Part shown: one piece after another, positions 11,603 through 23,304 of the stretch
Numbering within the stretch: position 1 is the first letter of the stretch
How the letters are laid out: every line of letters begins with the position of its first letter
Notes under the pieces: model-generated
Databases searched by the model: none
What the model saw: the letters and a program-made list of their open reading frames with translations, nothing else
Told to the model about the DNA's origin: nothing
Made by a program: the position numbers and the translations under genes
Assembly: GCA_036245805.1 (NCBI GenBank)
Contig: BTRK01000002.1
Coordinates: 1,426,001 to 1,490,000, forward strand
DNA from: Pristionchus mayeri
Taxonomy: Eukaryota; Nematoda; Chromadorea; Rhabditida; Neodiplogasteridae
Direction of reading: 5' to 3'
DNA length: 64,000 nucleotides

Positions 11603-12787
11603 CTACGTTGAGCAGAGGTAGGAATTGCAATCGGCCGGATGTGGTTCCTCATGCTCGTGCAGCTCCTTCTTGACGGACTTCCCCTGAAAGATCAAAGATC
11701 AACTCTTCGGATCATAGTTATCAAGTTTCGGATAAACATCGCTTTAGCTCTACTTACTCTAAAGATCGGTAGAGCTATGAAAGAACCTTATTTGTATATT
11801 TCTTTTTATTCTTATTCTTATTCTTTATTTACCAATACGTGTAGGTAGCGGGAGTGACGTTATGAGGAGGTAAGGTGGTATTTTGGCTCGGGCGAGCTTG
11901 TGGGAGGGTGGGGAAATGTGGCAGTTCTGTGTTACATTTTTACATTGGATGACTGGAGGACAAAAGAAGAAGTCGTTCTTAAGAGGTGCCGATATGGGAA
12001 ACGGGGCATCGTTACTACGGGGTTAGGAAGGGAGTTCCAAAGCGTTTTAATTTTAATTTTTTGTAAATTTTATTTTAATTCCAAGTTTTCAATAAATAAA
12101 TGCTCACCTCGTCAGACTCGGCTAATTTTTGAGTTACTTCTTCAGGAAGTCTCCCTGCCTGAATGAGCTTACGTTTTTCAACTCAAATTGTTTCGCTATT
12201 ACACTATTGATTCACAGATATTCCATGACTTCATGGCTCCACTAACTACGTTAGTCGATTCTCACAAATCGAATAGTGATATCCCATGCAAGCTAAGACG
12301 CATTTCTTTATTTTATTTCTCTCACAGATAAACAAGTGAAATTGAAACTCGAGATATCATATCATGATTCACCTTCTTACTCACTCCCAGGTGTGCTGCC
12401 TCCACCTCATTGAAGGCTGTGTCCATGGCCATCTTAGTGGGGTCGTACACTTCCTTCAAAGAGTTGTGCATATGATAGAGTGTGTTAAATCTTTGTAGTT
12501 ATATCTCGAACAATTCAAGGTAAAGGTAAAGGAAAGGGTAAATGTAGATCCCGTCTTCGAGACTGTGCTCGCGGGAGAACACTGCTAGGCCAGCGTCAAT
12601 TTGAGCTGATTCAGTCTTGAGTGGCTCACTCAGGATTTTGCAATATTTTAAAATTCAGAACTCAGAATTTCAGATTATTTTAAAATTTCATAATTATTAT
12701 TTCAAAACTTACCTTGGTCGGCTTGCTAACGACGACCACAAGTCCAGCAAAGATGATGAGTAGAACGAGAAGGGAAACGTTGTTCAT
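11603..12787 (-). CDS. small secreted protein, paralogue 1
   Basis: Four phase-0 exons: 12787-12713, 12453-12373, 12158-12108, 11683-11603. About 95 residues. Residues 1-21 form a strong signal peptide (MNNVSLLVLLIIFAGLVVVV), followed by SKPTK. The 27-residue second exon (EVYDPTKMAMDTAFNEVEAA plus HLGVSKK) matches the 27-residue exon of the gene at 13583-14844. The C-terminus has two Cys (CNSYLCST). Intron 1 contains a dispersed repeat (12526-12600). A member of the same minus-strand cluster but exported; function unknown. Confidence 0.65.
12526..12600. repeat. dispersed repeat (also at 52567-52645)
   Basis: GGTAAAGGTAAAG is followed by GAGACTGTGCTCGCGGGAGA and ACACTGCTAGGCCAG. The same blocks in the same order occur at 52567-52645, where CTGGGCTCGCGGGAGAACAC is read. 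A short non-coding repeat of unknown class. Confidence 0.6.
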
Positions 12788-13582
12788 GGTTCGTGAGTTA
12801 TTGCTGGGTCTGAGTCGTCGTCTGAGACTCGACTCAAGGGGCGGGGCCGGGTCTTGCAGATGGGGCAGGAGGTTGTTCATGTGACTGGACGAGTTGAGAT
12901 CTAGAAAAGCGGGCTCTATTCTCAACGGAAAACATCACGTGAGCAAGTAAAATGCAGATACGCGTAGCCTGTGTTAGTGAGGAAAAATGGCTTTTCTAAT
13001 CGGCAAATACACCTGTGATATATTCATTTGAGTGTTCCATGAGTTTTTGCGAAAATATACAGCTGAAAGAAAAGCCGTAACACTTTTCAGAATTTTGGTG
13101 AGCATTTGGATAGTTGTTTCATTTTTAATAAATATTGTGCAATCCTAGGTGCTGGAGTGATCTACGAAATGTTGGTCACGAGGAGAAGTTCAGCGACGGA
13201 AATAGCGCAAACAACCCGTGGGGAATCCCCCCTCTATCTCTATCTATCCACTCTCCACTGGAGATAAACATGTGGGTAGTAACACGTGATCGGTCACAAC
13301 AGCGAAATGACGGGTGGAATCAGAGTGGCCTTGCTTTGCAAGGACTTGCTGTTTTGGTTTCAGGGAGAACATTGTGATAAAATGGCACCAGTTCTCCTGC
13401 ATGCTAAAGATTTGCCCCCTATTTGTGTCCCATAGATTTGGGAACGAATTGATTTCTCTTGGGTTTCTGAATTTATCCAATTTGTTTATCGTGAAAGAGA
13501 ACAATTAACAATTTGAATAATTAAATTGTCAAGATTCAGGTGAGTGTGGAGTTTTTCATAACACGAGCGAATTTGACTGGGA

Positions 13583-14844
13583 TTATTTGGCTGTGATCCT
13601 CAGTGCCTCTACAGCCTTGATTAATACCTCCTTTGTTGTCTTCGTCTGAAAGAGCAACGATCAGTAGCTGTATTTCGAGTTAGACGTAGACAATAACAAA
13701 TAAGTTATTTCACCGGCTCGGCCAGCCCCTGCGCTGCTCTCTCCTTCCATGGGCAACGTTTTTCGCCTGAATCGGTATCAGATAGGGATCATAATACTGA
13801 TCATGCTCCTCGAAGCAGGGCATTTTGTGTGACTTGGGACCATGCTAGTTGAAGAAAGGTGATGCCGCTTTGGCATCACTAGTATCAATTTCATACTTTC
13901 CGTATTTCAGATAACTCCAAGCATTTCCAATCAAAAATGTTAAAAAAATAATAACCCGTATTCATTACAAGAAAATCTAATGCATCAAAACATTTTGCCG
14001 ACTTCGAACCCCAATTTTGAGAAACTGGATTTCATAGAAAAACACAATTCATTCGATTGAGGGAATTGTGAATTTCGAGAATTTTGGGAATTTCGAGGAT
14101 TGGCGAAGTTAGCGCCTACCTTTGGGCGGCGAAGTTATCATGTCCTCCTTCATGACGTTGCCCTGAAGGTCAAAGGTCTGCTCATTGTAGCAAGCTTTCA
14201 TGAGCAAATACTGCATGAAATATGGGAAATGCTAGAACAAAGTCACACCTGTTCCTCAGTCGAATTTTGTGAATTTCCTGTTGCTTCGTCGTCAGTGTTG
14301 GCGACCTGAGATCGTGATAAATTTCAGTTTGCAAAAAACAAAAAAAAAGTTTATTATAGCACTCGTTCCTCTGCAAGTAAGCGAGTATATTTCAAGCGTA
14401 TTTAAATTTAATATACAATCGTACATTACTGATAGTCGTTCGAAAGCATCGTTGAATTTGCACTTACAATGAAAATAGCTAAACAAGGGCACCTGAGGTG
14501 CAATGAACTATGTTGTGATTACAGTTATGGCCTTTTTTGAATAAGTCTGCATTAATAGTTTTAATCGTCCGAAAAGAAAGCTTAACCAACTTCCTTGCTC
14601 ACTCTCAATTGCGCTGTCTCCGCTTCATCGAAGTCGTCGTTCGCAGCCGTCTTAGGGGGGTCGTAGGCTTCCTTCAATTTATTTTATGATAGCAATAAAG
14701 TAAGTTCTGCAATTTGCTCATGACTGTTTCGTCGTTTGCTCATGTTTTTTTTTGAAAATATGAATGATTCGTCACCTTTGCTGGCTTGCTAACCACCAAT
14801 CCAGCAAACAAGATTAGCAGAACGAGCAGGGAAAGGTGATGCAT
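13583..14844 (-). CDS. small secreted protein, paralogue 2
   Basis: Six exons with consistent phases: 14844-14776, 14671-14591, 14305-14249, 14162-14120 (ends phase 1), 13766-13714, 13645-13583. About 121 residues. Residues 1-18 are a signal peptide (MHHLSLLVLLILFAGLVV) and then SKPAK. The 27-residue second exon aligns with that of the gene at 11603-12787; its donor is the weaker GTTGGT. Downstream exons code a Ser/Thr/Glu-rich part and a Lys-rich helix ending in ALRITAK. Product likely exported; function unknown. Confidence 0.6.
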
Positions 14845-16191
14845 GGCCGAGTTGTTGTTGAGTCTTAGTAACAGTCTGAGACTCGGAAGGCGGGGCTGGT
14901 TTTTGCAGAGAGCCAGGAGCTGTTGATGTCAATGAGGGTGTGAGAGTTGGACGAAAACATGAGTGGCAGCATGCTATTTCAACATACACGAATAGTGGTG
15001 GGAATATGCTGAATTATTCAAGAATAGATACAATCGACAATTTTGATTGGACGAGGATCCAGGTAAAGGTAATGGTGTTAGGTATTTTTCCACGCAAGAG
15101 CGGGCTGTGCCACCCCATCGTTTATGTAACAATGAGAGCGTATCCTGGAAGCCAGTGGCCTGTTGCGAGATTTCAAATCGCCCGTGTTGTGTGCACATGG
15201 TTGGGGATTTTTATCAAAAAAAAAACTTTTAAAACACTTTTTTTTCAATAAATGAATGAATGTTTGACGATGTTCGGAATAAATAGATCGCGGAAATGCG
15301 CACGGTTTCGGCATTAATTGGTGAGTGAAGCAACTTGACAAGTGCATTTACAGAAAACCCCCTCATACAAGATTGAAATTTAAAAATAACAATTTTAAAT
15401 ACAATTGTTTTAGTAATATTTTGCAGCAGCAACGGCTGCAAGCTCTTTTTCCGACAACTTTTTTCCATCATTACGAATGGCGAAAAGACATGGTAATCTA
15501 CGTCGTTCGGGTGGACGCATATTACGAATTACGCATTGATTTTTGATACCACGCTACACACCCCCGTTCTAATAATAATAATAATTTATCTACGCCCGAG
15601 GCGCGACGATACCGTGAAAAACATAATTAATTAATGATTGCAGGTGGGGGGGGGACTCTCCTGAGCCATTAAAGATGAGAAAGGTCAGCGATTATGGGGT
15701 GGCTTTCCAGCCGGGGGTGGCTTTCCAGCCGGTTCTATCAGCTTGTTCTATCAAATATTGGTACTGATCCTAGATTCGAAGTTGAAATTAGAGCCTATTA
15801 TATCCTGATCGTACTAACAGCATCATTTACATTAGTGTGTGATAATTCCTCGCACTGAATTAAAGAATTAGCAGATAAAGAAGCATACAATTAAAATAAA
15901 AATACCTAACAGAACATCTCCCTCCTTCAGCCAAATATGTCTCATTCGAACGCCCAAAGTTCAAAATTAATTATAATTATGCGATTAATTCTTTCCCGAC
16001 TATTCATTCTTTTTATCCATGTGTTAAATTCGTCTGATCCAAGATCACATTTTATAAATTCTTTATCTTATAACAATTGCATACAAAAGGTGGGGTTAAA
16101 CGAGAATATATGAACAAATACTATTGCAAGATCAACGACCAAAGATGACAATTAATGTTATTCATTCGGTTAATAAAAAGACAGGAGATGT
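14845..16191. other. intergenic stretch with a short perfect tandem repeat
   Basis: No gene supported. GGGTGGCTTTCCAGCCGG occurs twice head to tail at 15697-15732, and (TAA)n lies at about 15570-15586. Open frames at 14940-15550 overlap on both strands without splice context. Confidence 0.5.
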
Positions 16192-16374
16192 GTGGTTCAA
16201 CGAGAAAACATGAACAATCAGGCTACCGTTCGCTCTTGTGGTGCGGCCTCGGAGATGCAGTCGACTCTTTCTGAACCCGACGTGACGTCGAGCGAAGACG
16301 ACGCGACGTCATCTGATCGCAGCTCGGAGAAGGCTGCAGCCGCTGCTGAAATCGGATACTGTAATCTACCGTAA
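16192..16374 (+). CDS. possible Ser/Glu/Ala-rich exon (weak)
   Basis: Open frame of 60 codons from ATG, rich in Ser, Asp and Ala (DVTSSEDDATSSDRSSEKAA). The opposite strand is also open, and no convincing splice partner was found. The composition resembles the acidic C-terminus of the gene at 20651-21617, which is the only reason to list it. Confidence 0.22.
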   Translation: MVQRENMNNQATVRSCGAASEMQSTLSEPDVTSSEDDATSSDRSSEKAAAAAEIGYCNLP

Positions 16375-16548
16375 TCACAAGGCAACAGTGACTTCGACAG
16401 ATGCCTACGATAGTGGATCATCTCCACTGTACCCCTCCACTACCGCAACCGATTGGGCAGCAGCAGCCTCGACGTAGACGACCATCAGACGCTAAGGAGT
16501 TGAGGCCGCAGCCGCTGCAGCAACAAACCTGCAAAGATCAGAGATCAG

Positions 16549-18355
16549 TCAGAGGTCAAAGATCAACAAGTCCTTCAACAATATGAAAACTCCCTTTTCA
16601 TTTTTTTCCGGCCAAATATTCGAAGGATTCGCTGCAGCATGCTCCGACAGCTGCAGCTGCAGTACTGCTGCCAATGTCTGGTAGGTGAGTCGATTGAGGG
16701 CGAACTCGCGCGGATGCCGCGCCCTCGCCTTCTTGGCCTGCAATCGATAAGTGAGCCTACAGTATGACTACGGTATCCCTCTCCGATCGCCAACTAACTC
16801 ACCAGTTGATCGGCGATAAGACGAAATGTGTAGGGCTTCCCACGAGTCGGGGCGGGCGCAGCAGCCTTCCTGTGAAGATTACTCAAAGATCAACTATCAA
16901 GGATAAATCCAGGCCCCTGCGCACGCGTCTGCATTGATGCGGCGTATTGATTTGTAACCGGATACCCTACCCTTATTAGATCCAATCACAGGAGCAAAGG
17001 AGGGGAGAGAGAGGGAGGGGAGGGGAAGGAAGTAGAAAATATTGGAAGTAACGGGAAGGGGGATTAGGAAGGCAGGAGAGGGAGGAAAAGAGAGTGAGGT
17101 GGAGAGAAAGGGGAATGATTTGATGAATGGGAATAGGGAAGGGAGGTGAGAGAGCGGAGGAGAGAAAGGTGGAGAGAGAGGGGAGGGAAGAGGGGAAGGG
17201 GGGGGGAAGGAGGAGAGGAGAGGGGAGTGATGAGGAGAGGGGAGTGATGAGGGAGGGTACGAGAGGGAAACGAATGGTGGGGGGAAGGAGAGGGAGGATA
17301 TAAGAGGAGATAGAGAGAGAGGAGGGGAGAGGGGGGAGGGGAGGAGAAAGAGGAGAAGAGAGGGGAGTGATGAGAGGGAGGAGGAGGGAGGGTAGGAGAA
17401 GGAGGAAAGGATGGGAGAGCTGAAGTGGGGAGGAAGGAGAGGGAGGGGAGTGGAGGGGAGGGAAGAGGGGAAGGGGGGGAGAAGGAGGAGAGGAGAGGGG
17501 AGTGATGAGGGAGGGTACGAGAGGGAAACGAATGGTGGGGGGAGGAGAGGGAGGATATAAGAGGAGATAGAGGGAGAGGAGGGGAGAGGGTGGAGGGGAG
17601 GAGAAAGAGGAGAAGAGAGGGGAGTGATGAGAGGGAGGAGGAGGGAGGGCAGGAGAAGGAGGAGAGGATGGGAGAGCAAAAGTGGGGAGGAAGGAGAGGA
17701 AGGAAAGGAAGGAGAGGGAGGGGAGAGGAGAGGAGGGAAGGGAGGTGGAGGGAGAGGAGGGATGAGAAAGGAGGGGAGGAGAGTGAAGAGAGGAGAGGGA
17801 GGGGAGAGCAGGGAGGGGAGTGGAGGGGAAAGAGTCGAAGGGACACAGTACCACCACAGTTTGAGTTGTGTCAGACTGATAACTAACTCTCCTCCTCAAG
17901 AGAATGGCTAATCCGTAGTGTGAGTCCGAGTCAAGTGGACGGATCGCTCCATCGAGCGTAATGCACCGATCACTCTAAAATTGTGATCTTTGATCTTGTG
18001 CATTTGGTCATTCCAAAATTTGCAAAAATCACCGCATGTCAGTAGCTAGGAAACGTTTTTGAAGCGGAAGCAAATTAGCACCATCCTATTCCGGGAATTT
18101 TGACTAAACCGTAAATTGCCGGATTCAGAACCGGCTTTTATCACTATTTTTCACCCTTCCATTTCTTATTACAATTTTAATGAGTAGCAATGTATAATCT
18201 TCCGCCGCCCGTGTTCAATGCTCAGCTGTGACAACGACAGTGACCGCCGGAGAAAATAAAGATCAAAGATCAAAGATCACTCACGTTTGTTGGGCAGGAG
18301 AATGCTGAGTCGTTGCGTTGCAGGAAGACGATCGGAGAGGAGCAACTGCGACTTG
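16549..18355 (-). CDS. unknown protein, three exons, 5' end not found
   Basis: Exons 18355-18285, 16869-16803 and 16737-16549 join in phase: the first ends with AC, the second opens with G (Thr codon), the third is phase 0. The product has an Ala/Pro/Gln segment (SPAQQTKAAAPAPTRGK), then PYTFRLIADQL and a basic helix AKKARARHPREFALNRLTYQ followed by LAAVLQLQLSEHAA, ending at a TGA at 16549. A basic DNA- or RNA-binding helix is possible but no family is recognised. The 1.4-kb intron contains the purine minisatellite. Start codon lies further right and was not identified. Confidence 0.4.
16990..17840. repeat. 850-bp purine (GGGAGA) minisatellite with a 260-bp higher-order repeat
   Basis: The plus strand is almost all G and A. 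Marker words repeat 260 bases apart: GAGGGAAACGAATGGTGG at about 17261 and 17521, and GATGGGAGAGC...AAGTGGGGAGG at about 17409 and 17668. The long Ser/Pro/Leu open frames on the minus strand are composition artefacts. Such strand-asymmetric mirror-rich DNA can form triplex structures. Confidence 0.9.
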
Positions 18356-18763
18356 CTGCAAGCGGAAGGGCGACTCGGGAAGAGAGAGAATTTGATTTGT
18401 TTTCAAAGATCAAAGATCAGTCACTAACCTTGGTTGGAGAAGAGATGAGGAGGGAGGGAGAGAGAAGGTGGTCGACTAGTCGATACGAGCGCAAAATGAT
18501 TCAAAAATGGAAAAGAGCGTAACTTCTCAGATCTCACGTTGCACTCTCGATAATTGAATTCGGCAATAACAAATTGTTCTCATTTGCGTAATCGAAATTG
18601 ATGATCGATCGTTTCGCTCGTCTCGTCCACTTCAGTGTCTTGCCATCTTCAACCCGAGAGCGGCGGGATTCCTCCGCTCTCGGAGTCTCAGCAGTCAACT
18701 TTGTACGAATCTTCTCCCACTCTCAATTTTCGTCAAATATCGTCATAATCGGATAAATTCACA

Positions 18764-20135
18764 ATGGTGAGGCCTTATTTGCTATTGTCCAAGATTTTCA
18801 ATGAATTACCCTTGTTGAACATTAGCGTAGTGCGAGAAGTCGATTTTTAAAACAATTTCGCTGGTTTGCGATCTTTAAAGTTAGCGTTGGGACAGTAATT
18901 GTTTCTTGAGTCAGATATATACTTTTCAACTTTGATCTTTAAACTACAGTATTCGAAAATGCTCGACTCTCGTCCCTGCGCGTCACATCCTCCCTCGGAA
19001 CAATCTATGTATCGGAACCGTAGCCTCTCCCTCCCCTCCCCTCCTCTCACTCCAATTCCTCTCCCTCCACTCTCCTCCCCCTCCCCTCCCACTGACCATT
19101 TCTCTCCCTCTCCCTCTCCTCTCCCCCAACCATTTCACTCCCTCTCCCTCTCCTCTCCCCCAACCATTCCCCTCCCTCCCCTCCTCTCACTCTAACCATT
19201 TCACTCCCTCTCCCTCTCCTCTCCCCCAACCATTTCACTCCCTCTCCTCCTTCACTCCGTCGCCGTCATTGGTGCACTTCCTGGAGAGGACCGGAGCAGC
19301 TCCGTCGCCAGATGAGCAGATTTCGAAAGGTGAATCATAGGGTCGGATGTCGCACCTCCTATAGCAGTGATCAAAGATCAAAGATCAAATTGCAGGTCCC
19401 TCTCTTCCCTCCCAAGTTCCATGGGCGTCAGGATGCCCGAGCCCACGCCGATGTCGCTTCGGCACTCGGAGAAGCCCGAGAAGAACCCAATACCACAACC
19501 CGACCCCTCCCCTCTCATCGTACCCCATGCCCCCTGGATCCCACAAATCTTTCCGCATATCAATGAGTGGATTGCTCTCCTCCCTCCCTCATACTCTCCC
19601 TCCCCCCCCCCTCCCTGCCCCCTGGCACTGGCTCGGATGAAGACCCATAGGATGAACCAAAAAATGCCCCAATTTAATGTTTTTGCATATTGATTTTTGA
19701 GGATGATGCCCTCTCCCACATTGATCTTTGATCTTTGACATTTCCCCTCTCTCCACGATCTTTGATCACTCCTCCTGGATCTCACCCGGTTCTCACCCGA
19801 CCAAGTCCATCCTTCCCCTAACTCCGATTTATGGTGTTTCGCGCGAATTATCATATTATTTGCGATGTATTTTTATTGTTGAGAAACATATTTTTATAAT
19901 TTAAAATTTGTTTAGTATTTGAGAACAAAAAAAATCCCGGCAAAAATAATATGCAAATTATTTGCATATTTTTAAAAATAGTAAACCATTTAAAATAGTT
20001 CGAATTAATTCATAAATAATTTGCCCTACTAAACGCTCCTTTCCAGAACCACACGAATGAGGACCCGCTTCGTCTACCAGCCGCACCTCCCGTGCCAGTC
20101 CCAGTGGCCGCCGCGCCTGCTGCGCCCCAGCCGTA
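18764..20135 (+). CDS. candidate exons of a plus-strand gene (incomplete model)
   Basis: ATG directly before GTGAGG at 18764-18766 could be a one-codon first exon. A stretch at about 19266-19330 reads SLVHFLERTGAAPSPDEQIS and ends at a GTGAAT donor. A frame after CAG at 19396 is open for 50-80 codons. A last exon at 20049-20135 codes NHTNEDPLRLPAAPPVPVPV and an Ala/Pro tail to a TAA. The LERTGAA segment has a relative at 24431 (YIRLLERPAA), which supports coding. Phases between the parts were not all reconciled, so the model is weak. Confidence 0.3.
19022..19255. repeat. pyrimidine minisatellite, unit about 34-40 bp
   Basis: Repeated blocks of CCATTTCACTCCCTCTCCCT followed by CTCCTCTCCCCCAA, four to five imperfect copies. 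Confidence 0.85.
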
Positions 20136-20319
20136 ATTAATCATCGTCTATTTGTGGATGGCCTCGTACTGCATCCTCTCCCCTACTGGGGAGGGCAACT
20201 CTCCCCTGTCCTCCTCCCCTCACTCTCTTGCTTCTCCCGACAGAGATTGAGAGAGAGAGAGAGCAGGCAGCATGAGAAGAATCATCGTGCCGTGCGAAAC
20301 CATCCCTGTAATGGCGATA

Positions 20320-20404
20320 CTACGTCGGATGAGCACTATGACGTCATACATGCCGCCTCTGATATATCAGAGACGGCATGACGTCGTTGTTCTCATCCGA
20401 CATT
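20320..20404. repeat. MITE, CTAGGTCGGATGAGAAC family
   Basis: CTACGTCGGATGAGCACTAT faces GTTGTTCTCATCCGACATTG, with GACGTCAT and GATATATC palindromes between. Lies just upstream of the gene at 20651. Confidence 0.8.
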
Positions 20405-20650
20405 GCACCACAATGACAATCGCTGTCTCTTCGCTCATTTTACTAATTTAATAAATTTCATTTGCATTTGCTAATTAGGTTTATTAATTTCTAATTAGGT
20501 TTAAAATTAGGTTTATTAATTTCTAATTTTTCAAACATCTTCTTGAGGTCGTAATCAATGATGCTGACACAGGAGTACTCCACTTGCTTTGCCACCAGCC
20601 GTACATACTCGGAGTGATTGTACGGTATTCCTCGTGCTGGCGTAGTAGCA

Positions 20651-21617
20651 ATGGTCCCACTTCAGCTCGACAATACTAACGGCAGATTGATCGACCACCC
20701 CCTCAATCCTATCCAGAGAGTGCCAGCTGTGGGAGGAAACCCCGGCAGTGTCGCCATCCAAATACGGAGAACTTCGGACGCAGATCCATGGCCGGTAAGT
20801 GTGACAAAATAAAAAAAAACTCTGTTTTTCAAGAGCATAGAGCTCTCTGCACTCTTCGGCACGCTCTCTCTCTATCTTCATTTCTCGTCCTTTCTCGACC
20901 GATAGAAATGATGAGATAGTTTACCGATTTGCGTACTCGAAATCATAAGCCTAATCCTAAGCCTAACGCCATCCGCTGCAGGCGTACGTGGAATGGAGAG
21001 CGGTAGCTCAAGAAGAAACGTCCGGAAACCAAGTGAGAGAACGAATCGTCGCGTATGGTCAATGTCTGCTTCAGGCAGGAGCATGTGGACGGGTGCGCAT
21101 CCGTGCTCCCGAACCCGCGCATGTCGTTTCGGCGCCCGCGCAGGCTGCAGCTGCCGACGCGCCAGGCCCTCGCCGTAATGTCGCAGAGAGAAATCCGGTA
21201 AGGGATGAATAGGAAAGCGATGAGTGAAATGATATGTGACCTTTGATCTCTCAGCATAATTCACGAGCCACGGTAGCAGCACGCGATCTGCCTCAGCCGT
21301 CGAATCGGGGCGGAGCAAGAAAGAAGAAGAAAAAGAATATCCCGGTGAGAAGAATGTTCTCAAAGCACGGCATCATTTTGCGTTGAACTAGTCTTTGATC
21401 TCTCATAGGAAAACAAATAATACTATTGGTGCTAAATTAATCGAATTATTGTTTAGTGCTAATTTGAATTAATCGATATGCGAGTTAGCGAAGCGATAAT
21501 GTAATGCTGTTCCAGCCGATTGGCAACACTCACCCGGATGTAGAATCGGGCAGCGAAAGCGAAGACGAGAGCAAGGCGAGTGAATCTCCGCATCTCCGCT
21601 CATTCACCGATCGATGA
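20651..21617 (+). CDS. unknown Ala/Arg-rich protein with Lys-rich patch and acidic tail
   Basis: Four phase-0 exons with canonical splice sites: 20651-20794, 20982-21197, 21255-21344, 21516-21617 (48, 72, 30 and 33 residues; stop TGA). The start is the first ATG after an in-frame stop. Exon 2 has AYVEWRAVAQEETSGNQVRE and an Ala/Pro-rich end. Exon 3 ends in GGARKKKKKNIP, a plausible nuclear localisation signal. Exon 4 is acidic and serine-rich (VESGSESEDESKASES), a typical CK2-type target. Nuclear location is inferred from this; no domain is recognised. Its last exon and 3' flank are partly duplicated at about 22350-22410. Confidence 0.55.
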
Positions 21618-21642
21618 GATGACGATGCATTGCACATTGTAG

Positions 21643-21758
21643 GGACACGGAGAGTGCAAGGATGGAGAAAGATCCCCAATCGACTCTCGCTCGGATCGAT
21701 CGGAGGGCTTGGTGAGTAGCGATGCAAGTAAGGAGACTCGCGCCCTCATCGATCTCTC

Positions 21759-21800
<42 letters not shown>

Positions 21801-22035
21801 CGGCACTGGCGACCCCTCCTCTCACTACGGAAGGAAGGAGAGATGGAAAAGATCAGGCAACTTGGAAAGTTGCCAACAAAAATACTTTTGAATTTTTGGA
21901 ATTTTGCCAATAATTTAAAATTTAAAAAAATTGCCAAGCTGTCATCCTACTCCTTTCTCATGCTTTCTCCTAGTAACCTTGCATGAGAAATCAAGTGAAT
22001 TTCTTGCAAACAACACTATAAAAAAAGCTGTGTGA
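21643..22035 (+). repeat. segmental duplication, copy 1 (includes exon-like 21643-21711)
   Basis: An exon-like piece of 23 codons (GHGECKDGERSPIDSRSDRS and EGL) ends at GTGAGTAGCGATG. After a (GA)n run at 21759-21798 comes sequence shared with 22945-23300: GGAGAGATGGAAAAG, AACTTGGAAAGTTGCCAA, CTTGCATGAGAAATCA. The two copies are clearly diverged and about 1.24 kb apart. Confidence 0.6.
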
Positions 22036-22224
22036 TCTTTGATATTTTTACTGATCTTTGACCTCTACTAGGAGAAGAACAGGGGAGGAATAATTTATTA
22101 CATGTGAATGCGAGTAATAATGAGGTAAATTGTAGAACGGCGCTGCAATCACAATGGATGACAATGATCTTTATGAGGTGCTCTCTCATTAAGAAAAGAA
22201 GTAATTAGCGCAATATATTTCAAG

Positions 22225-22951
22225 GAGGAAAACACGAACCCGATGGGAATCGACCGAAGCAAATCTACGAACGCAACGTGTGAATCGCCTCTCGCATCGG
22301 CGAATGTGAGTGTCTGACTCCCTCATTTGCTCGCGCGCTCTGATGCTTCTCCGAGCGATGAGATGACGATCTAAGGCATTGCACACTGCAGGGAGTGTGC
22401 AGTGATGACAACAACGGATGGACGGGCGTTCCCGACATCAATGATGTGAGAAATATCATATTTGGCTCTCGCTCTATCGCGCTGTCTGACCGTGTGCGGC
22501 ACTACCGAGCAGCAGCATTGATGCACAAAAAACGTTTCAAAATTTAGCGAAACCAACGATAAACTGTGCAGCGTTCCCATGAATTGATCGGCAATTATTG
22601 CAGCGACTCGGAGTCGGCCCGAAATTAACGGAACCGAATCAGCTCCAAATCTTCCACGCCATTCAGGTCCGGTAAACATGACAACGGAAAACAGTAAACA
22701 ACAGACAGGCGTAACTGGATAGATTCCTGATCAGCTCTCAAGCATTGAATGATTGTGCGAAAATTCTTGCTTCAACCATGCCTCAAATTGATAGCTTGAC
22801 CGATGATTGCGCAAAATGCATCACTAAGCCCATGTAAATTTCCCGTTTCCAGAATGTGATGTTGTCGGACACGGGAGCTCATGAGAAGGAAGGCATAAAG
22901 AAGAGTGAAGAAGTGGATAAAAGCGTATTGGCCAGAGAAGAAGGACATGCG
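22225..22951 (+). CDS. candidate exons of a second plus-strand gene, probably broken
   Basis: Exon-like, splice-bounded open pieces: 22225-22305 (27 codons, EENTNPMGIDRSKSTNATCE...), 22392-22445 (18 codons, GVCSDDNNGWTGVPDIND), 22605-22672 (SESAEINGTESAPNLPRHS) and 22853-22951 (33 codons, NVMLSDTGAHEKEGIKKSEE...). The first, second and fourth fit phase 0; the third starts in a different phase. The composition (acidic, Ser/Lys) resembles the gene at 20651. The RTE fragment lies immediately downstream, so the 3' part is likely lost or displaced. Confidence 0.35.
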
Positions 22952-23300
22952 GTGAGTAGCGATGCTGCAAAAATGGACTCGTGCTTTCCTCGATGCGCAC
23001 TCGATTTCTCGCACTGTCTGACCGGCGAGATTCCGAGTGCATCGCTACTAAACACCAACGTTCCCTTCAGCAATCCACCTCCTCTCACGACATTCTACGG
23101 AGGGATGGAGAGATGAAAAGAGATCAGAGATCAGAAGACCGGGAAACTTGGAACGTTGCCAAATAAATGTGTTTGAATGTCTGGAACTTTTTAAAAAATT
23201 GACCAACTGTAAACTATGATGTAATTCTATCCTAGTCCCATGCTTTCTCATATTAGCCTTGCATGAGAAATCAGCTGATTTTTTTGCAAAGAACTGTGTA
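22945..23300 (+). repeat. segmental duplication, copy 2
   Basis: Shares GTGAGTAGCGATG, GGAGAGATG, AACTTGGAACGTTGCCAA and CTTGCATGAGAAATCA in the same order with 21700-22035. Ends where the RTE-type fragment begins. Confidence 0.6.
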
Positions 23301-23304
23301 ATCT

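Noticed and set aside
16897..17899. Three overlapping Ser/Pro/Leu open frames of 260-307 codons on the minus strand
   Set aside because: They are produced by the GA/CT minisatellite; all three frames are open at once and show only low-complexity repeats.
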